Below the pieces are notes generated by a model. It did not search any database. It saw only the letters and a program-made list of their open reading frames with translations, and was not told where the DNA came from. A stretch of 64,000 nt of DNA from Lepidostoma basale (Eukaryota > Arthropoda > Insecta > Trichoptera > Lepidostomatidae): positions 2,294,001 to 2,358,000 of the forward strand of contig JAHDVF020001018.1 of assembly GCA_022606425.2 (NCBI GenBank). The letters run 5' to 3'. Made by a program: the position numbers and the translations under genes. Shown here piece by piece: positions 63,126-64,000 of this stretch. How positions within the stretch are numbered: position 1 is the stretch's first letter; every line of letters starts with the position of its first letter.

Positions 63126-64000
63126 TTAGGTCCTTACATATGAAATTGGCGTTTTGTATGGGAGGAACATAAAGTTGATTTTTTTTTAATATAATATATT
63201 TATTTAATCAAAGTATGTACCATTGCTATCTATGCACTTTTGCCATCTCATAGGTGGTTCATCGATCCCTTTACTAAAAAAACCATTCGGACGGGAATCA
63301 ATAAAATCTTTGAAGTCGGTTTGGACTGCCCCATCGGAGATGAATTTTTCCCCTTGCAAGAAGTTATCCAAATATCGAAAAAAATAGTAATCTGTTGGGG
63401 CAAGGTCCGGAGAGTACGGTGGATGTCTGAGACATTCCAATTGAAGCTCTTCTAATTTGGTAGCCGTCTGTTGTGCAGTGTGTGGTCTAGCGTTATCATG
63501 AAGCAGCAGTAGCCTTGAGCGATTAACCAGCCTCGGTTGTTTAGCAGCCAGCTTTTCCATCATGGTTTGCAGTTTCTGACAAGAGACATCTGCCGTAATC
63601 GTCTGGCCAGATTTAAGAAAGTTGTAGTGAACGACACCAGCACTAGTCCACCAAACGCTCACAAGTAACTTTTTTGGAGTCAATTTTCGCTTGGGGCATG
63701 GTTTGGCTGGTTCGGCAGGGTTCAGCCATTGCGATGAGCGCTTCCGATTATCATACAGGATCCACTTTTCATCACAGGTAATGATTCGATTCAAAATCCC
63801 TTCATTATTGTGCCGGTTGAGTAATGCAACGCAGCAGTCAACGCGCGTTTGTTGATTTGCTTCACTCAATTCGTGAGGTACCCACCTTTCAAGCTTTTTC
63901 ACCTTTCCAATTTGCTTCAAGTGGATTAAAACAGTTTTATCACTAACACCGCAGCCTGCAGCTAACTCGGACGTGGTTTGCGATGGATCCGCTTCCACAA
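63126..64000 (-). mobile_element. Mariner element, cut by window edge
   Basis: The left terminal repeat TTAGGTCCTTACATATGAAA starts at 63126 directly after TA. It is the 3' end of the element, whose transposase reads leftward. A 3' UTR of ~75 bases separates the stop codon from the terminal repeat. The other end lies outside the window. Confidence 0.95.
63204..63998 (-). CDS. Mariner transposase, N-terminus outside window
   Basis: An uninterrupted frame of at least 264 codons; the visible Met is internal and the real start lies beyond 64000. In window residue numbers: end of the helix-turn-helix region (SELAAGCGVSDKTVLIHLKQ, 10-29), WVPHEL linker (39-44), first catalytic Asp in TCDEKW (D76), second in HDNARPH (D168), third in YSPDLAPTDYYFF (D203), i.e. 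the DD34D spacing of mariner. It cuts and pastes the element at TA sites in the nucleus. No stop or shift is seen, and the defective copy at 13.5 kb is nearly identical, so the family was active recently. Whether this copy is active depends on the unseen N-terminus. Confidence 0.95.
   Translation of the reverse strand: MEADPSQTTSELAAGCGVSDKTVLIHLKQIGKVKKLERWVPHELSEANQQTRVDCCVALLNRHNNEGILNRIITCDEKWILYDNRKRSSQWLNPAEPAKPCPKRKLTPKKLLVSVWWTSAGVVHYNFLKSGQTITADVSCQKLQTMMEKLAAKQPRLVNRSRLLLLHDNARPHTAQQTATKLEELQLECLRHPPYSPDLAPTDYYFFRYLDNFLQGEKFISDGAVQTDFKDFIDSRPNGFFSKGIDEPPMRWQKCIDSNGTYFD

Overview
The window looks like repeat-packed, strongly AT-rich non-coding DNA from an insect nuclear genome. Evidence: many fragments of non-LTR retrotransposons with short microsatellite tails, four mariner-type elements, tRNA-derived SINEs, a solo LTR, and foldback elements. 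I found no convincing host exon, tRNA, rRNA or bacterial-type operon. The LINE 3' ends resemble ones I associate with Lepidoptera, but that is a weak inference. Only two reading frames look potentially functional: a mariner transposase running off the right edge (63204-63998, minus) and a GC-rich 128-codon frame inside a composite retroelement (58912-59298, plus).

Family names used here are local labels. LINE-G: RT-encoding LINE with a (GTTA)n tail, about 25 fragments. SINE-S: about 500 bp, no RT, shares the LINE-G 3' end. LINE-T: CR1/Jockey-like, (TGATT)n tail. LINE-K, LINE-C, LINE-W and LINE-E: other RT elements with GAA or GAT tails. tSINE: tRNA-headed SINE. U1-U7, M1, M2: short non-coding repeats, mostly folded back on themselves.

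Layout. 0-7 kb: LINE and SINE fragments with a longer LINE-K copy (5.6-6.3 kb). 7-16 kb: M1 and U1 foldbacks, a LINE-G reverse transcriptase pseudogene (8.4-9.3 kb), a SINE-S copy split by a U1 insertion (10.8-11.6 kb), a deleted mariner (13.5-14.2 kb). 16-31 kb: LINE-K fragments, M2, a CR1/Jockey RT pseudogene (23.4 kb), a solo LTR nested in a tSINE (26 kb), a LINE-T copy (28.7-29.5 kb). 31-48 kb: two chimeric LINE-G copies, a 123-bp-arm inverted repeat (32.1 kb), LINE-C/T/W copies, a U4/U5 cluster (41.5-42 kb). 48-64 kb: two mariner remnants, more LINE-G, M2 foldbacks, a perfect 71-bp-arm palindrome (57.9 kb), an LTR-like block, the composite ORF element, SINE-S, LINE-T, M2 and the mariner at the edge.

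The most unusual signal is shared by otherwise unrelated short repeats (U1-U7, M1). Each carries a motif shaped like a hammerhead ribozyme core: CUGANGA-like bases, one extra A/U, a stable stem-loop, then GAA, often a palindromic hexamer (ACCGGU or ACAUGU), then a pyrimidine or A. The units are repeatedly found as head-to-head inverted pairs, and two U1 pairs are flanked by 11- and 12-bp target duplications. This suggests mobile ribozyme-bearing elements (retrozyme or Penelope-like derivatives). The cores are imperfect and activity is unproven.
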